64,000 nt of DNA from Rhodanobacteraceae bacterium. GTDB lineage: Bacteria; Pseudomonadota; Gammaproteobacteria; Xanthomonadales; Rhodanobacteraceae. Under the pieces are notes generated by a model. It did not search any database and was not told the origin of the DNA. It saw nothing but the letters and a program-made list of their open reading frames with translations. Location of the stretch: contig JAEUPP010000018.1 of NCBI GenBank assembly GCA_016790075.1, positions 1 to 64,000 on the forward strand, in the 5' to 3' direction. Within the stretch, counting starts at the first letter, position 1. Each line of letters opens with the position of its first letter. This document shows positions 8,001 to 18,034 of this stretch, in pieces. The position numbers and the translations under genes are program-made.

Positions 8001-10254
8001 GTTTTTCTGAGCTGCCTACACGGCAGTGAACCGTAGAGATGGAAGACGAGCACGGCACGACTTTTTCTGAGCTGCCTACACGGCAGTGAACGTCTTCGGC
8101 ATACAGCAAGAACCCGCCTTCGTTTTCTGAGCTGCCTACACGGCAGTGAACCCGCTGCAGTGGAATGGTCACTTTCCGCTGGCTTTCTGAGCTGCCTACA
8201 CGGCAGTGAACGAATGGTCACTTTCCGCTGGCGGGGAATTTGTTTTCTGAGCTGCCTACACGGCAGTGAACACTTGCAGGCGGCGATGAAGCACGTTCGT
8301 GATTTTCTGAGCTGCCTACACGGCAGTGAACAAGCTCAGCACCTTCCAGCAGTTGCGGGAATGTTTCTGAGCTGCCTACACGGCAGTGAACCAAGTATCT
8401 GTCTGCGACTTTGCACGCTTCGTTTTCTGAGCTGCCTACACGGCAGTGAACTACCGGAAGTGCACAGTTATGTTCATCACAGATTTCTGAGCTGCCTACA
8501 CGGCAGTGAACCGGCCACATTAGGCTCTTCCGCATATCTGCTATTTCTGAGCTGCCTACACGGCAGTGAACGTGATCCGGTGCAACCCGATCCACGCCGA
8601 GATTTTCTGAGCTGCCTACACGGCAGTGAACGAGACGCACGCTGATGGCGCGATGCTCTTCCTTTTCTGAGCTGCCTACACGGCAGTGAACGCATGCACG
8701 TGCGAAAAATCGCGTGGGCGCAGTTTTCTGAGCTGCCTACACGGCAGTGAACTGAATTCTCCGCAGTGCCCGATGATCCGCACTTTTCTGAGCTGCCTAC
8801 ACGGCAGTGAACGTCCAGGTGCCGGAAAGGCCAAGCGGTGGTGATTTCTGAGCTGCCTACACGGCAGTGAACCGCAGGACCGTATGCGCATTGCCTTCCA
8901 TGATTTTCTGAGCTGCCTACACGGCAGTGAACTGCTGGTGTTGAGCTGCTTGACGACGATGACTTTTCTGAGCTGCCTACACGGCAGTGAACAGGTCATA
9001 CAACGCCGATACGAGCTGTCTGACTTTCTGAGCTGCCTACACGGCAGTGAACTGCCTTTTCTTGGAGATTGGTGTCTGGTGTATTTTCTGAGCTGCCTAC
9101 ACGGCAGTGAACCTCTGTCTAGCTGGTAGATAGCGATTGCGTATTTTCTGAGCTGCCTACACGGCAGTGAACCTGCTTCGTCGAGCACGCGGAGCACACC
9201 AGCATTTCTGAGCTGCCTACACGGCAGTGAACACATCGGCGGGCAGCGCACTTCGGCATTCTCCTTTTCTGAGCTGCCTACACGGCAGTGAACACCGCTC
9301 GAAACTGAGACTGAGCGGAAGCTGCTTTCTGAGCTGCCTACACGGCAGTGAACGTAGCCAAACCGCGGAGCAGGGATTGACCATTTTTCTGAGCTGCCTA
9401 CACGGCAGTGAACATCGGCAGCCCGGCGCACTGTTGCCGGAACGCTTTCTGAGCTGCCTACACGGCAGTGAACACGAAAACACAGAAATAGGGCGGTGGT
9501 GCTTTTTTCTGAGCTGCCTACACGGCAGTGAACCTCGGACATCGCGAGAAAGGGACGCTGGCCACTTTCTGAGCTGCCTACACGGCAGTGAACCACCGAT
9601 AAACCGCCGTCGCGGGGTTTGAGTCTTTCTGAGCTGCCTACACGGCAGTGAACCAGCGCACCGGACGCTGGGCTTGCATTGTCGATTTCTGAGCTGCCTA
9701 CACGGCAGTGAACGCCTCCTATTAGTCCGGCAGACCATCCGAGCATTTCTGAGCTGCCTACACGGCAGTGAACACGAGCACAACCACCACATGCAGACAA
9801 TCAATTTTCTGAGCTGCCTACACGGCAGTGAACGGAACTGACCGGCTCGCCCTTCATCGACGACTTTTCTGAGCTGCCTACACGGCAGTGAACGGGATTC
9901 AGGCCAAACAGGCTTGGGGCACAAATTTCTGAGCTGCCTACACGGCAGTGAACAGGCTCTTTGATACCGTTCTGCATTTCAAGTTTTTCTGAGCTGCCTA
10001 CACGGCAGTGAACCCGCCGGGGATCTGGCTCGGCGTCAGCGTAGATTTCTGAGCTGCCTACACGGCAGTGAACTGCTACTTCGGCCGACCTGACGTCGAC
10101 CCTTGTTTCTGAGCTGCCTACACGGCAGTGAACAAGCGGCTTGCTGATGCGAACGTAGCGCCGTCATTTCTGAGCTGCCTACACGGCAGTGAACCTTTCC
10201 AGCCAACGGCACGCGGCGCGCGCTCTTTTCTGAGCTGCCTACACGGCAGTGAAC
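5001..10254 (-). CRISPR. type I-F CRISPR array, 88 repeats and 87 spacers
   Basis: A 28-nt repeat recurs every 60 nt (spacers 32 nt, with single exceptions of 31 and 33). The repeat read on the minus strand begins GTTCACTGCCGTGTAGGCAG, with the CTGCCGTGTAGGCAG hairpin that Cas6f cleaves in type I-F. Transcription is therefore leftwards, away from the cas genes, and newest spacers should be at the right end. Repeats are nearly identical. Exceptions: the distal copy at 5001-5028 has several substitutions, the next at 5061-5088 differs at one end base, and one near 5360-5387 has one change inside the stem. Spacers 8152-8183 and 8212-8243 overlap by 21 nt. The uniform repeats and length point to a system that has been active in adaptation. 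Confidence 0.98.
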
Positions 10255-10335
10255 CAGAGCCAAGCTTACCCAAGTTGTTGAGGCGTGGTGCAAAAAGGGT
10301 AGCTCTGGGAGCCAGACCCTTTGCCAGCGAAGGGT
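10255..10335 (-). promoter_or_regulatory. CRISPR leader with an IHF-like site
   Basis: This sequence adjoins the newest repeat on the cas side, where the leader belongs. CAAGTTGTTGAGG at 10271-10283 fits the IHF pattern YAANNNNTTGAT except for its last bases, about 17 nt from the first repeat. Type I-F adaptation is known to use IHF. No clear promoter hexamers were identified. Confidence 0.5.
10292..10319 (-). terminator. candidate terminator of the cas operon inside the leader
   Basis: On the minus strand a two-part stem (GGGT/ACCC outside, GCTC/GAGC inside) is followed directly by five T residues. It lies 250 nt beyond the cas6f stop and 38 nt before the first repeat. The stem is short and interrupted, so confidence is moderate. 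Confidence 0.4.
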
Positions 10336-10517
10336 TCGCAAGCCGTTGATTGTATGGGGCTGCGCGACAGCGGCGGAAAAAAGGGTCGCCGATGGGGATT
10401 GGCCGAGGGCGCGCGGCGTAGTGCCTGCCGCCGGCAGTGGCGCTCAGGCGGGCTTGGGCCACATGCGGTCCGTGCAGGCTGCGGCGGAATTGTGGGGCCG
10501 GGGGCTGGCGCAATACC

Positions 10518-10545
10518 GCGCCGCCGTTTGCACGGCGGCGCTTTT
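10518..10545. terminator. 10-bp perfect GC hairpin downstream of cas6f
   Basis: Arms GCGCCGCCGT (10518-10527) and ACGGCGGCGC (10532-10541) pair around TTGC and are followed by TTTT on the plus strand, so the U-tract favours rightward transcripts. It also lies 20 nt after the cas6f stop and may end or protect the leftward cas mRNA. Confidence 0.5.
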
Positions 10546-10565
10546 CGACGGGCGCGATCCGCAGC

Positions 10566-11132
10566 TCAGAACCAGGGAACGGTGGCGCCGTGACTGAGCC
10601 CGTAGCTGTTGAAGTCCCCTGCGACTGCCTGGGGTTGTGCAACCTCCTGCCGAATGAACAGTGGAAACGCCGGCTGGGCGGTGCTGCGGCTGCCGATGAC
10701 GACGAAGGGAAGTTTCAGGTGTTCGGCCGCTGCATCGGGAATACGCTGCGTGGCGGTTTCGGCATCGATACCGTGCCGCCGCATCGCGCGGCGGCGCAGA
10801 CGCTCCGGGCTGCTTTTTGCCTGCACGCGCATGACGCGGCAGCAGGCCGCGTCGGCGGGAGCAATGGCAAGCGGCGTCACCATGGCATGGTCGCGCATCC
10901 CGGCCAGCCAGGCCGATGACGACAGGCGCTGCAGCGCGGCGGCGCTGCCGTGCAGGCGCAGACGTGTCCCTAGCGTGATACGTCCCAAGTCGTAGCCCGG
11001 AAAACTCACGCCGATATCGCGGCTGCCGAGTTGGACCAGCGCCCGGTGCAACCGCGCGTACAGCGCCGCGAAAAGCTGATTCGCCGCGATTTCCGGGTCG
11101 GGGCGCAACTGGATCTCAAGGTAGTGATCCAT
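10566..11132 (-). CDS. cas6f: CRISPR endoribonuclease Cas6f (Csy4)
   Basis: A 188-residue protein, the normal Csy4 length. It opens with MDHYLEIQLRPDPE, nearly the same as the Pseudomonas aeruginosa enzyme. The catalytic histidine falls at position 29 (ARLHRALVQL), as in that enzyme. The arginine-rich helix that reads the repeat stem is present (RVQAKSSPERLRRRAMRRH, about residues 101-119). The C-terminus has the conserved GSRST, LFIRQ and YGLSHG segments and ends in PWF. It cuts the array transcript 3' of the repeat hairpin and stays bound to the crRNA in the Csy complex. It starts 4 nt after the csy3 stop and is the last gene of the cas operon, next to the leader. Confidence 0.97.
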   Translation of the reverse strand: MDHYLEIQLRPDPEIAANQLFAALYARLHRALVQLGSRDIGVSFPGYDLGRITLGTRLRLHGSAAALQRLSSSAWLAGMRDHAMVTPLAIAPADAACCRVMRVQAKSSPERLRRRAMRRHGIDAETATQRIPDAAAEHLKLPFVVIGSRSTAQPAFPLFIRQEVAQPQAVAGDFNSYGLSHGATVPWF

Positions 11133-11136
11133 AAGC

Positions 11137-12168
11137 TCAGTCCGTATCGCCGAATACGCCGCCGCGGATCAGCGTCGCGATCACGAAATGCTGCTGCTCC
11201 GGCGGGGGCACGGCGTCCTTGATGACCCAGGCATCCAGCAAGTTATAAAAATCCTGTTTGTCTCGCGGCTGCCGGTAGGCCTTTCCCTGCGTGGTCACCG
11301 AACCATAGGGCTCGACGGCGATGGGCCCGTTGTCAGCGGCACCGTCGTACCAGGTATCCACCGTACGCAGGGCATTGCCGATCTTCTGGGAATGAATTGC
11401 CGCCACGCCGTCAACGTCGTACAGCGTCTTGCTCTTGTCGCCACGGCCGCGCTCGAGAATCAGTTCCTGTGACGGAAAGACTTCCTGCCCGACGCCGATA
11501 CGCAAGAAGGCGGTGACCTGAAGCAGCAGCGGTGTCGTGCCGGACAGGCCGGAATGGATCAGCGCTGCCACCGCCTGCACGTTATCGGCTTCGCTCTCCG
11601 GTGCCGACAGCTCGCGCAGCGAATGCTGATGTGCGCTGAACGTCCATTGCGCGGCCGCGTTGCCGTCCCGCCAATGGGCAATGCGGATTTCGACCTGCTC
11701 GGCGCCGGCGCGGTTACGCCACAGGAAACGGCCATTGGCCAGATTGGCGGCATAGCGGCGCGACAGTTCAGCAAGCCCGTGCTGGTGCAAGTAGCCATCT
11801 ACCGTAGCACGCAATTTTTCGCGGTAGGCAGCATCGTTGCAGGCCGCGGGCACACCGACGCCGCCAATCACACGCAGGGTGAACTGGACCTTGAGCGTGT
11901 CGGCATCATGCGGCAGGGCTGCGACATCGACGGTCTGCAGGTTGGGGTTCTGGATCGCGGCGTCGAGCTTGGCCGGATCGTTCTGCTCCTTGCTCTTGAG
12001 CCGGTTGGAGATGGTCCCTCGCACCGATTTTTCGCGCACCGCGACGGGCTTCCAGGCCGATGCCTGCTCGCGCGCCGACCAGTCGCCGGCGAAGAACACC
12101 GCATCGGAGGGATCGAGCTTGCGCTCGAAGGCAAGAACGGAAGCGGTCTTCAGCGTTTCTTTGGCCAT
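11137..12168 (-). CDS. csy3: Cascade backbone subunit Csy3 (Cas7f)
   Basis: A 343-residue protein matching Csy3 throughout. Recognisable segments include [20 protein letters not shown] at the start, [12 protein letters not shown] (about residues 47-58) and [16 protein letters not shown] near the middle. Six copies form the filament that holds the spacer part of the crRNA in the type I-F surveillance complex. The ATG at 12168 is preceded by AGGAG about 7 nt upstream; upstream in-frame sequence has no good start. It lies 28 nt after csy2 and 4 nt before cas6f, so the three are surely one transcript. Confidence 0.97.
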   Translation of the reverse strand: MAKETLKTASVLAFERKLDPSDAVFFAGDWSAREQASAWKPVAVREKSVRGTISNRLKSKEQNDPAKLDAAIQNPNLQTVDVAALPHDADTLKVQFTLRVIGGVGVPAACNDAAYREKLRATVDGYLHQHGLAELSRRYAANLANGRFLWRNRAGAEQVEIRIAHWRDGNAAAQWTFSAHQHSLRELSAPESEADNVQAVAALIHSGLSGTTPLLLQVTAFLRIGVGQEVFPSQELILERGRGDKSKTLYDVDGVAAIHSQKIGNALRTVDTWYDGAADNGPIAVEPYGSVTTQGKAYRQPRDKQDFYNLLDAWVIKDAVPPPEQQHFVIATLIRGGVFGDTD

Positions 12169-12196
12169 GACAGAACTCCTGGTTCGTTGCTTAAGG

Positions 12197-13207
12197 TCAG
12201 TCAGATTCCGCAATGGGTGCCGCCGTGTCCGGCGGCTGGTAGTCGTTGCGGCAGCGATAGGCGCCGTCCTGCGGCCGGCTGTCGGCATACCACAGCAGCT
12301 GCTCAGGCGATTTCAGCCGGTGTGGACTCAGCCATTCACCGACGGAATACACACTTTCCACAAAGCGAAAATCAGTAGTCGCGTCGCGTGCGTTGGCGAC
12401 CTGGCCGGCCGGCTGCAGCGGCCCCAGCGCGCCATAACCCACCGGGATGGGCACGATCCAGCCAGCGCCGCGCTTGTCGTTGATCCATTCGCCCCTGCCC
12501 GCACCAGCTGTGCTCTCACCGGCCGCGGGCCGGTAGGACCAGTTGATGCGGGCGAAGGACAGCCAGGCGTCCAGCCGGGCGGATGCACCACCCACTGTCG
12601 GCGCCGCGGCGGCACGCGCCTGGAGCAGATCGTCACGTGCAACCAGGGCATATCCGGGCAGCCAGCGCAAACGTGCCCGGGCAAAGGTCCTGAGGCGGTC
12701 TTCCTCGCTGCCGCTGAGGTCAACCAGATAGGGCCGGTAGCGCGCCCAGGCCGGCTGCGCCGGCGGCAACACGCTGCCGCCCGCCACCCGCAGGCCGGCC
12801 ACCAGGGCGGCGACGGTGGCCACATCGGTTTCACGCGCGTCCGGCTCGCGGTACCAGTGCTGGCTGCTGACGGCGAATACGAGGCTGATCTCCAGGTGGA
12901 TACGCCCCTCTTCGACGATAGCCGCGGTGCTGCCGTCCTTGTCGACAGGATTGCGCGTCAGCCGGAACGTATGCACAAAACCGTCGTGGTTGACTTGCTC
13001 TTCATGGCCGTGGCAGATCACACCGACCGCATCGAAGCTGAGGTCGAGCCCCAGCTGATGAGTCTTGCGCTGCAGCGCCCACATCAGGCCGAGGAAAGCC
13101 GTCATGGACGGAAATCCATGCGTCAGCGGACTCGATACGGCATTGGCGTTCTGCACGCGCAAACGCGGCAGCACGATGAAGTGATCAAACGCCGGACAGG
13201 TGTTCAT
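12197..13207 (-). CDS. csy2: Cascade subunit Csy2 (Cas5f)
   Basis: A 336-residue protein of the Csy2 family. The N-terminus [20 protein letters not shown] and the following [15 protein letters not shown] match the RAMP-fold start of Cas5f, and [15 protein letters not shown] with [16 protein letters not shown] in the C-terminal third are characteristic. It pairs with Csy1 to cap the 5' handle of the crRNA. Its ATG overlaps the csy1 stop by 4 nt (ATGA, 13204-13207), showing translational coupling and the 1:1 stoichiometry expected. Confidence 0.95.
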   Translation of the reverse strand: MNTCPAFDHFIVLPRLRVQNANAVSSPLTHGFPSMTAFLGLMWALQRKTHQLGLDLSFDAVGVICHGHEEQVNHDGFVHTFRLTRNPVDKDGSTAAIVEEGRIHLEISLVFAVSSQHWYREPDARETDVATVAALVAGLRVAGGSVLPPAQPAWARYRPYLVDLSGSEEDRLRTFARARLRWLPGYALVARDDLLQARAAAAPTVGGASARLDAWLSFARINWSYRPAAGESTAGAGRGEWINDKRGAGWIVPIPVGYGALGPLQPAGQVANARDATTDFRFVESVYSVGEWLSPHRLKSPEQLLWYADSRPQDGAYRCRNDYQPPDTAAPIAESD

Positions 13208-14538
13208 GGTTCACCCCGCACACGGCGCTGCCGCGGCACCGGCCAGGCTGCCTCCACGATGGCCTGCTGTGCCCAGTGCCGCTGCTGTGTTTCGCCCAGA
13301 CTCACGACACCGGCGTCCTGCAGGCGCTGATTGAGCCAGTTGCCGAAACGGGCGGCGACCTGATCGGGCCAATCGCCCCGGTCATAGTCGGCATTGAACG
13401 CGGCGTCTTCCGCCATCTGGTCCTCGCGCGGAGACAGGGTCGTACGTTCCGGGTCCAGCCACAGCTGTTCGCAACGCGGCAGGCAGCAATCAGGGTCGCG
13501 TGTCCAGCCGGGCGCCCGGCTTGCGCGCTGGGTCGCGGCAAATACCAGCAGTTGCGCACCCAGTGCCTGTTCCAGCATCTCGCGATGGTTGCGTGTCCCG
13601 GCATTCGGCTGCGGATCACTCCGTAGAAATTTCGCAAGATCCTTCAACAGAGCCTGCACGCCATCGAACCAGGTGAAGCGGTCCAGGGCCGACTCGGTCT
13701 GCAGCAGCGGCGGCAGGCGCTCGCGATCCCAGTGCGGCGGCAGTGAGGCCAGCAGGTAATTCACGCCGCCGCGTTCGCTGTTGAGCTGGGAAATATTCTG
13801 CGGTTTGGTGCCACCGAGCTTGCGCGCGGCCAGTTGCCGGTAGTCGCGATACGGGATGTCCGACGCGCGTTTCTCGCGAAACGCCTGCCGCGCCGCCTTG
13901 TTGACCTCGCCGAAACGCGCCTCCTGCACTTCGGCGTGTACGGCATGAGCCAGGCTGCTGGAAAACAGCGGCTGCAGCAGATGGTAGCCCGCGTCGTCCT
14001 CGGGCCTGCCGCCGACCAGCCAGTAAACCTGCTTGGCCGCCTGATGCGAAACCGGCTCGGCCGCGGTGCGTACCAGCCCGCTGAAGGCGGCAGCCCATCC
14101 GGCCGCAACTGCGGCATCTTCATGCAGGGCCTGCAGCAGGTCCGGATCCGCGACCTGCATATGGTCGAGCAGACGGCGCCCGTCGACCTCGATCTTGAGG
14201 AACTTGAACACATCCAGCGCGGCGGCATTGCCAACGACATCCTCGGCAAAGTCATCACCGAGCACATGGCTGCCAATCTCTGCGTGGGCAGGCAACTGGC
14301 CCGGCGCCACATGCATGCTGCTGCCGCGGGCATCCGGATGCGTGGCCTTGAGCACGTGCGTAACCGCCTGGATCTGCCCTACCCGCCGCGCCGCATCCGC
14401 CAGCCAGGCGCTGTATTCGTATTTCGGCGCCGCGCCTGTCTCGCTACCCTTGCTCTTGAGCTTGGCTTCGCGCCGGGCTTCGATAAAGACGGTTATGGCG
14501 CTGCGGAAGCGCTGACTGCGTTCATTCGCGACTGGCAT
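13204..14538 (-). CDS. csy1: Cascade large subunit Csy1 (Cas8f)
   Basis: A 444-residue Csy1 homologue. Matching family features include the Lys-rich N-terminal region (RREAKLKSK), VYWLVGGRPEDDAGYHLLQP (about residues 175-195), and the central GGTKPQNISQLNSERGG block, the most conserved Csy1 stretch. It recognises the CC PAM and, with Csy2, forms the tail of the complex. I chose the ATG at 14538 because GGGAGG lies about 6 nt upstream; an in-frame ATG at 14553 has no such site. A 111-nt gap separates it from cas2-3, the widest in the operon, so an internal promoter is possible. Confidence 0.95.
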   Translation of the reverse strand: MPVANERSQRFRSAITVFIEARREAKLKSKGSETGAAPKYEYSAWLADAARRVGQIQAVTHVLKATHPDARGSSMHVAPGQLPAHAEIGSHVLGDDFAEDVVGNAAALDVFKFLKIEVDGRRLLDHMQVADPDLLQALHEDAAVAAGWAAAFSGLVRTAAEPVSHQAAKQVYWLVGGRPEDDAGYHLLQPLFSSSLAHAVHAEVQEARFGEVNKAARQAFREKRASDIPYRDYRQLAARKLGGTKPQNISQLNSERGGVNYLLASLPPHWDRERLPPLLQTESALDRFTWFDGVQALLKDLAKFLRSDPQPNAGTRNHREMLEQALGAQLLVFAATQRASRAPGWTRDPDCCLPRCEQLWLDPERTTLSPREDQMAEDAAFNADYDRGDWPDQVAARFGNWLNQRLQDAGVVSLGETQQRHWAQQAIVEAAWPVPRQRRVRGEP

Positions 14539-14649
14539 CGACACCTCCCGCAACTCTTGCTGAAGAAGACAAAGTTGCTATGTCCATAGTCATCACTCCT
14601 GACAGCTCTCATGCACAACATGCCAGCGCATCATTGAATGCCAATGCCG

Positions 14650-17600
14650 CTAGACCTTCGTAAATCCCAGCCACGGGTGATACCGCCATCCCTGCTCACT
14701 GCCCGGTACCGTCACGGTGGCCAGCCGTTGCGCACAGTCGCGCAGCGGCCGCTCCAGGTAGTCGGCCTGTTCGGCCAGCAGGGTCATCAGGTCGAAGCCA
14801 CCCCAGTAACCCATACGCGCGCCCAGCGGCAGGCCGACGTCGTGGCGCAGGTTGCCGATAGGGGTATACAGCGACTTGCTGCGCTGCCTGGGGTCGCTCT
14901 CCACGCGGTGCAGCAGCAGGCATTCCTCGTCGTCATCCGGCACCAGCACCAGGGCCGTGGTTGGTGCCGAGTCGTCGCGGAACGGCTGCTGCTGTTGCAG
15001 CACGCCGGTCAGTGCCGCCTGTGGATACCGCCAGGCGGCGCTTGATTCGTCGCGCTGCAGCGGCTCGCGCGGTGCCGCCGCAAGGGAAGCCGGCAATTGC
15101 TCCCGCGGCAACATGCAGGCTGCGATACGCGCCTGCTCCAGATCGACCAGACGGCGCCGGCTCTGCCATTCCGCCATGGGCCGCGGACGGATTCGCGGCA
15201 ATGCAGAAATCGCCGCGTAGTCATTTTTGTCCACGAGCTTTCCTAGCCGGTGATCCTCCAGCCGGAAGCGGTTTCCGCCGAGCACGCCGGCCTTTTCAAA
15301 ACCGGGATAGATGAAAGCCGGCTTGTCCCGGTCACCCGCCCGGCGGAAATGCCGCAGGTTGGTGTCGAAGATCAGCACATTGGGATGTTCGCTGCGTTTG
15401 CCGCGATGGCGCTGTACGCGCCCGGCGAGCTGGATCAGCGCACGCAGGGACGAGGGTTCGGCCACGGCCCAGTCGGCGTCCCAGTCGCGGCCGACTTCAC
15501 ACACCGGAGAAGCGAGGACGACAAACAGATGGTCGCGCTCCGGATACGCCTCGAGCCGGTCGCGGACTGAGGGCAAGGCATAGACCGCCGCCGCGTCGCC
15601 GCGCCGCTGGAAAGCAGCATCGAGCTGGTGTTCGATAGCCGAGCGCTGCAGCAACGGGAATCGGGCGTGATAGACGCACAGGTGCACGCGCACATCGTCG
15701 GGCGCGTCGAGCGCGAACCAGGCCCGCGCCACATCGAACAGGGGCGCGATATTGGCCATGCGCACGATGCCGAAACTCACGCGCTTTCCGCTGCGCGGGC
15801 AGGTTTCGGCATGGTGCGCATGCAAGCGCAGGCTGGCCTCGGCCGCCTGGCGCGCAAACTGTGCGGCGTGTTCGCTTTCACGCCCGGTGAGCTGCAGCGG
15901 AATCAGTTCGCCGCGGCGCAGCGGTGCCGCATTGGCCTCAGCGAGCCTGGCGGCGCGGCGTTCAACAAAGTGCGCATGCTGCGCCGCGTAGCTGGCTGCA
16001 TCCGCGCAGACCGCATCGTGCACACCGAACTCATCGGCCCAGAGGCAAGGTATCTGCGGCGCCGCCGCCGTATTGCCGCCGTCCGCGCCGCGATTGCGCC
16101 GGTAATGCCGGCGCCCGGCGCAATAGGCCAGAAACATGCCTTCCACCAGCGCCGGCGGCAGGGTCGCCGAGGACAGCACCACGCGTGTCCCCAGCAGACC
16201 GGCCCAGTGCACAAGCCGGGTCAGCGCTGGCAGATCATCGAGATCGTAGTCGTCGAGCTCATCCAGCACGAGGTCGGCACTGAGCAGGCGCAGCATGGGC
16301 GCGATCTGCCGCCCGGCCCGCGTCGATTCCGTGGCCGGCGCAAGATGATCGACCGTGCAGACCAGCAGCGGCGCTGACAGCAGCTTGCGGATTTCCGGAT
16401 CGGCCAGCGCGACCGACAGCAGCGGATGATCCGCGGTCGTTCCCTCGTAGCGCACATGGCTGTCTTCCTCGATCAGCGACTGGACCGAGGCCGAGCCGCG
16501 CGTTTCGGCCTGTTCCTCGTAGTACTCAAACAAGGCGCGGCTGGCCGAACCGCCGACGCGTATCGCGAGATCGTCATCCGTCAGATGCAGGTCATTGCGA
16601 TAGCTGCGGCCGGTCTGCAAGGTCAGGGTGCGCAGGCCCAGCGCATAGGTCGCGCGCATGCCGCGCTGCGGGTCCGCCAGCGCATACAGCACGCGCGCAT
16701 TTGCCAGCGTCTTGCCGCAACCGGTCGAGGCCATGTTGATCACAAACGCGCCATGTTCACGCGCGCTGCTGCGCAGCGCCGCCGCGGCGTCGAAGGCCTT
16801 GTCCTGCCAGGCGAAACGCGGATCGGCGCTGCGCTTGCGCAGGCCGCGGTGATTTACCAGCCGCGGCAGATACTGCTCGAACCCCGGCAGCGCATGCGCG
16901 ATCTGGCCGGCGTCGCGTGCTACGCCGAGCAAGTGCTCGTCCAGCGGCTGCTTGAGGCCTCCACCGGAATCGGTGTTGGCAAAGAGTTTCGTTGTACCGC
17001 CGCCACTCACACGCTGCGGCGAGTTTTTCGGCAGGCCCGAATAGTGATGATCGGCCAGCATCAGGCAAAGACGCGCCAGATGCATGACATAGGGATCGTC
17101 GAGCCAGCGGCAGTCTGCCGCCGCGCGCCGCTGCTGCAGGCGCCGTGCGATGCGTGCGGCCTGCGCGCGCCATTTGGCCTCAACGACGGGCAAAGCACCG
17201 GCCGGCGTCCAGTACGCTTCTATACGTTCACGCTCGGCTTGCACGCGGACTTCATTCCAGTCGTGTGCAACCAGATCCAATGGGGTTTCCAGGTAGAGCG
17301 GATTCGATCTTTCGCTGCGGCAGCCAAGCGGACGCTGGCCACCTTTGCCCTCGACCGGAACCAGTGGCAAGCGGTGATGTGTAACGACCAGCCAGGCGAC
17401 CGCAGCGGCCAGCGGCGGCAAGGAACGGAACGGGTACTTCTGGGCCGCATCGATTCCGTCGCGCTGATAGCGCGGCGCCGCAATCCAGTCCTGCTCGCGG
17501 TGATGTTCGCTGTCGGCCAGCCGGGCCAGCCACGCCGCATCGTCGTCCTCGCCGACGAAGGCCGCAAACAGCCGCAGCGATACCCATTCGTGCCGGTACA

Positions 17601-18033
17601 GGTTGCGCTCGGTCAGCTTGCCGCGCAGCCGCGCCTGGAATGCCACGCTGGCCTTGCCCAGATCGTGCAGCAGTGCGGCGAGCTGCGCCAGCAGGCGAAT
17701 GTCCTCACCGGTATGCCAGTCGTTCTCGCGCTCACCACGCAGTACGTTGCGTGTGGTGGTGTTGGTGGGGACCGTTCCCTGCGCATTGAAACGGCTGGCG
17801 TCGCCGACGATCCACAGCAGTTCGCTGTGATCAAGGCCGCGTATCCAGTGACAGGCCACGGCGGTGTTCTTGCGTGCGGTCTTGCGCAGCAGACGGCGCA
17901 GCGTATCCAGCCCGGCCTGGGTGATCGGCGTCTGCCAGGTACGGTCACCCCGGCGTTCGGCAAACTGATCAAGCAGGCGCCGGCTTTCCACCAATGCCCG
18001 TTTGTCGCATTGGGAAATCAGCAAGATATTCAT
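14650..18033 (-). CDS. cas3: Cas2-Cas3 fusion helicase-nuclease (type I-F)
   Basis: A 1127-residue protein. Residues 1-95 are the Cas2-like domain that fuses to Cas3 only in type I-F (starts MNILLISQCDKRALVESRRL). An HD nuclease follows, with LLHDLGK at about 121-127 and later histidines including ADHHYSGL near 327. The helicase part has Walker A STGCGKT at 436-442, motif II DELD at 591-594, SSAT at 621-624 and GRVQRHRG as motif VI. With Cas1 it inserts spacers; recruited by the Csy complex it unwinds and degrades target DNA. It begins 1 nt after the cas1 stop with no clear ribosome site of its own, so coupled translation is likely. All key motifs are intact. Confidence 0.97.
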   Translation of the reverse strand: MNILLISQCDKRALVESRRLLDQFAERRGDRTWQTPITQAGLDTLRRLLRKTARKNTAVACHWIRGLDHSELLWIVGDASRFNAQGTVPTNTTTRNVLRGERENDWHTGEDIRLLAQLAALLHDLGKASVAFQARLRGKLTERNLYRHEWVSLRLFAAFVGEDDDAAWLARLADSEHHREQDWIAAPRYQRDGIDAAQKYPFRSLPPLAAAVAWLVVTHHRLPLVPVEGKGGQRPLGCRSERSNPLYLETPLDLVAHDWNEVRVQAERERIEAYWTPAGALPVVEAKWRAQAARIARRLQQRRAAADCRWLDDPYVMHLARLCLMLADHHYSGLPKNSPQRVSGGGTTKLFANTDSGGGLKQPLDEHLLGVARDAGQIAHALPGFEQYLPRLVNHRGLRKRSADPRFAWQDKAFDAAAALRSSAREHGAFVINMASTGCGKTLANARVLYALADPQRGMRATYALGLRTLTLQTGRSYRNDLHLTDDDLAIRVGGSASRALFEYYEEQAETRGSASVQSLIEEDSHVRYEGTTADHPLLSVALADPEIRKLLSAPLLVCTVDHLAPATESTRAGRQIAPMLRLLSADLVLDELDDYDLDDLPALTRLVHWAGLLGTRVVLSSATLPPALVEGMFLAYCAGRRHYRRNRGADGGNTAAAPQIPCLWADEFGVHDAVCADAASYAAQHAHFVERRAARLAEANAAPLRRGELIPLQLTGRESEHAAQFARQAAEASLRLHAHHAETCPRSGKRVSFGIVRMANIAPLFDVARAWFALDAPDDVRVHLCVYHARFPLLQRSAIEHQLDAAFQRRGDAAAVYALPSVRDRLEAYPERDHLFVVLASPVCEVGRDWDADWAVAEPSSLRALIQLAGRVQRHRGKRSEHPNVLIFDTNLRHFRRAGDRDKPAFIYPGFEKAGVLGGNRFRLEDHRLGKLVDKNDYAAISALPRIRPRPMAEWQSRRRLVDLEQARIAACMLPREQLPASLAAAPREPLQRDESSAAWRYPQAALTGVLQQQQPFRDDSAPTTALVLVPDDDEECLLLHRVESDPRQRSKSLYTPIGNLRHDVGLPLGARMGYWGGFDLMTLLAEQADYLERPLRDCAQRLATVTVPGSEQGWRYHPWLGFTKV

Positions 18034-18034
18034 G

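Noticed and set aside
5148-10349. Many open frames across the array reading VHCRVGSSE, SLPCRQLRK or FLSCLHGSE repeats
   Set aside because: They are translations of the CRISPR repeat in different frames; the 60-nt period keeps them open.
10321-10593. 90-residue plus-strand frame between leader and cas6f
   Set aside because: Gly/Arg-rich composition typical of GC-rich non-coding sequence; it crosses a hairpin and the cas6f 3' end.
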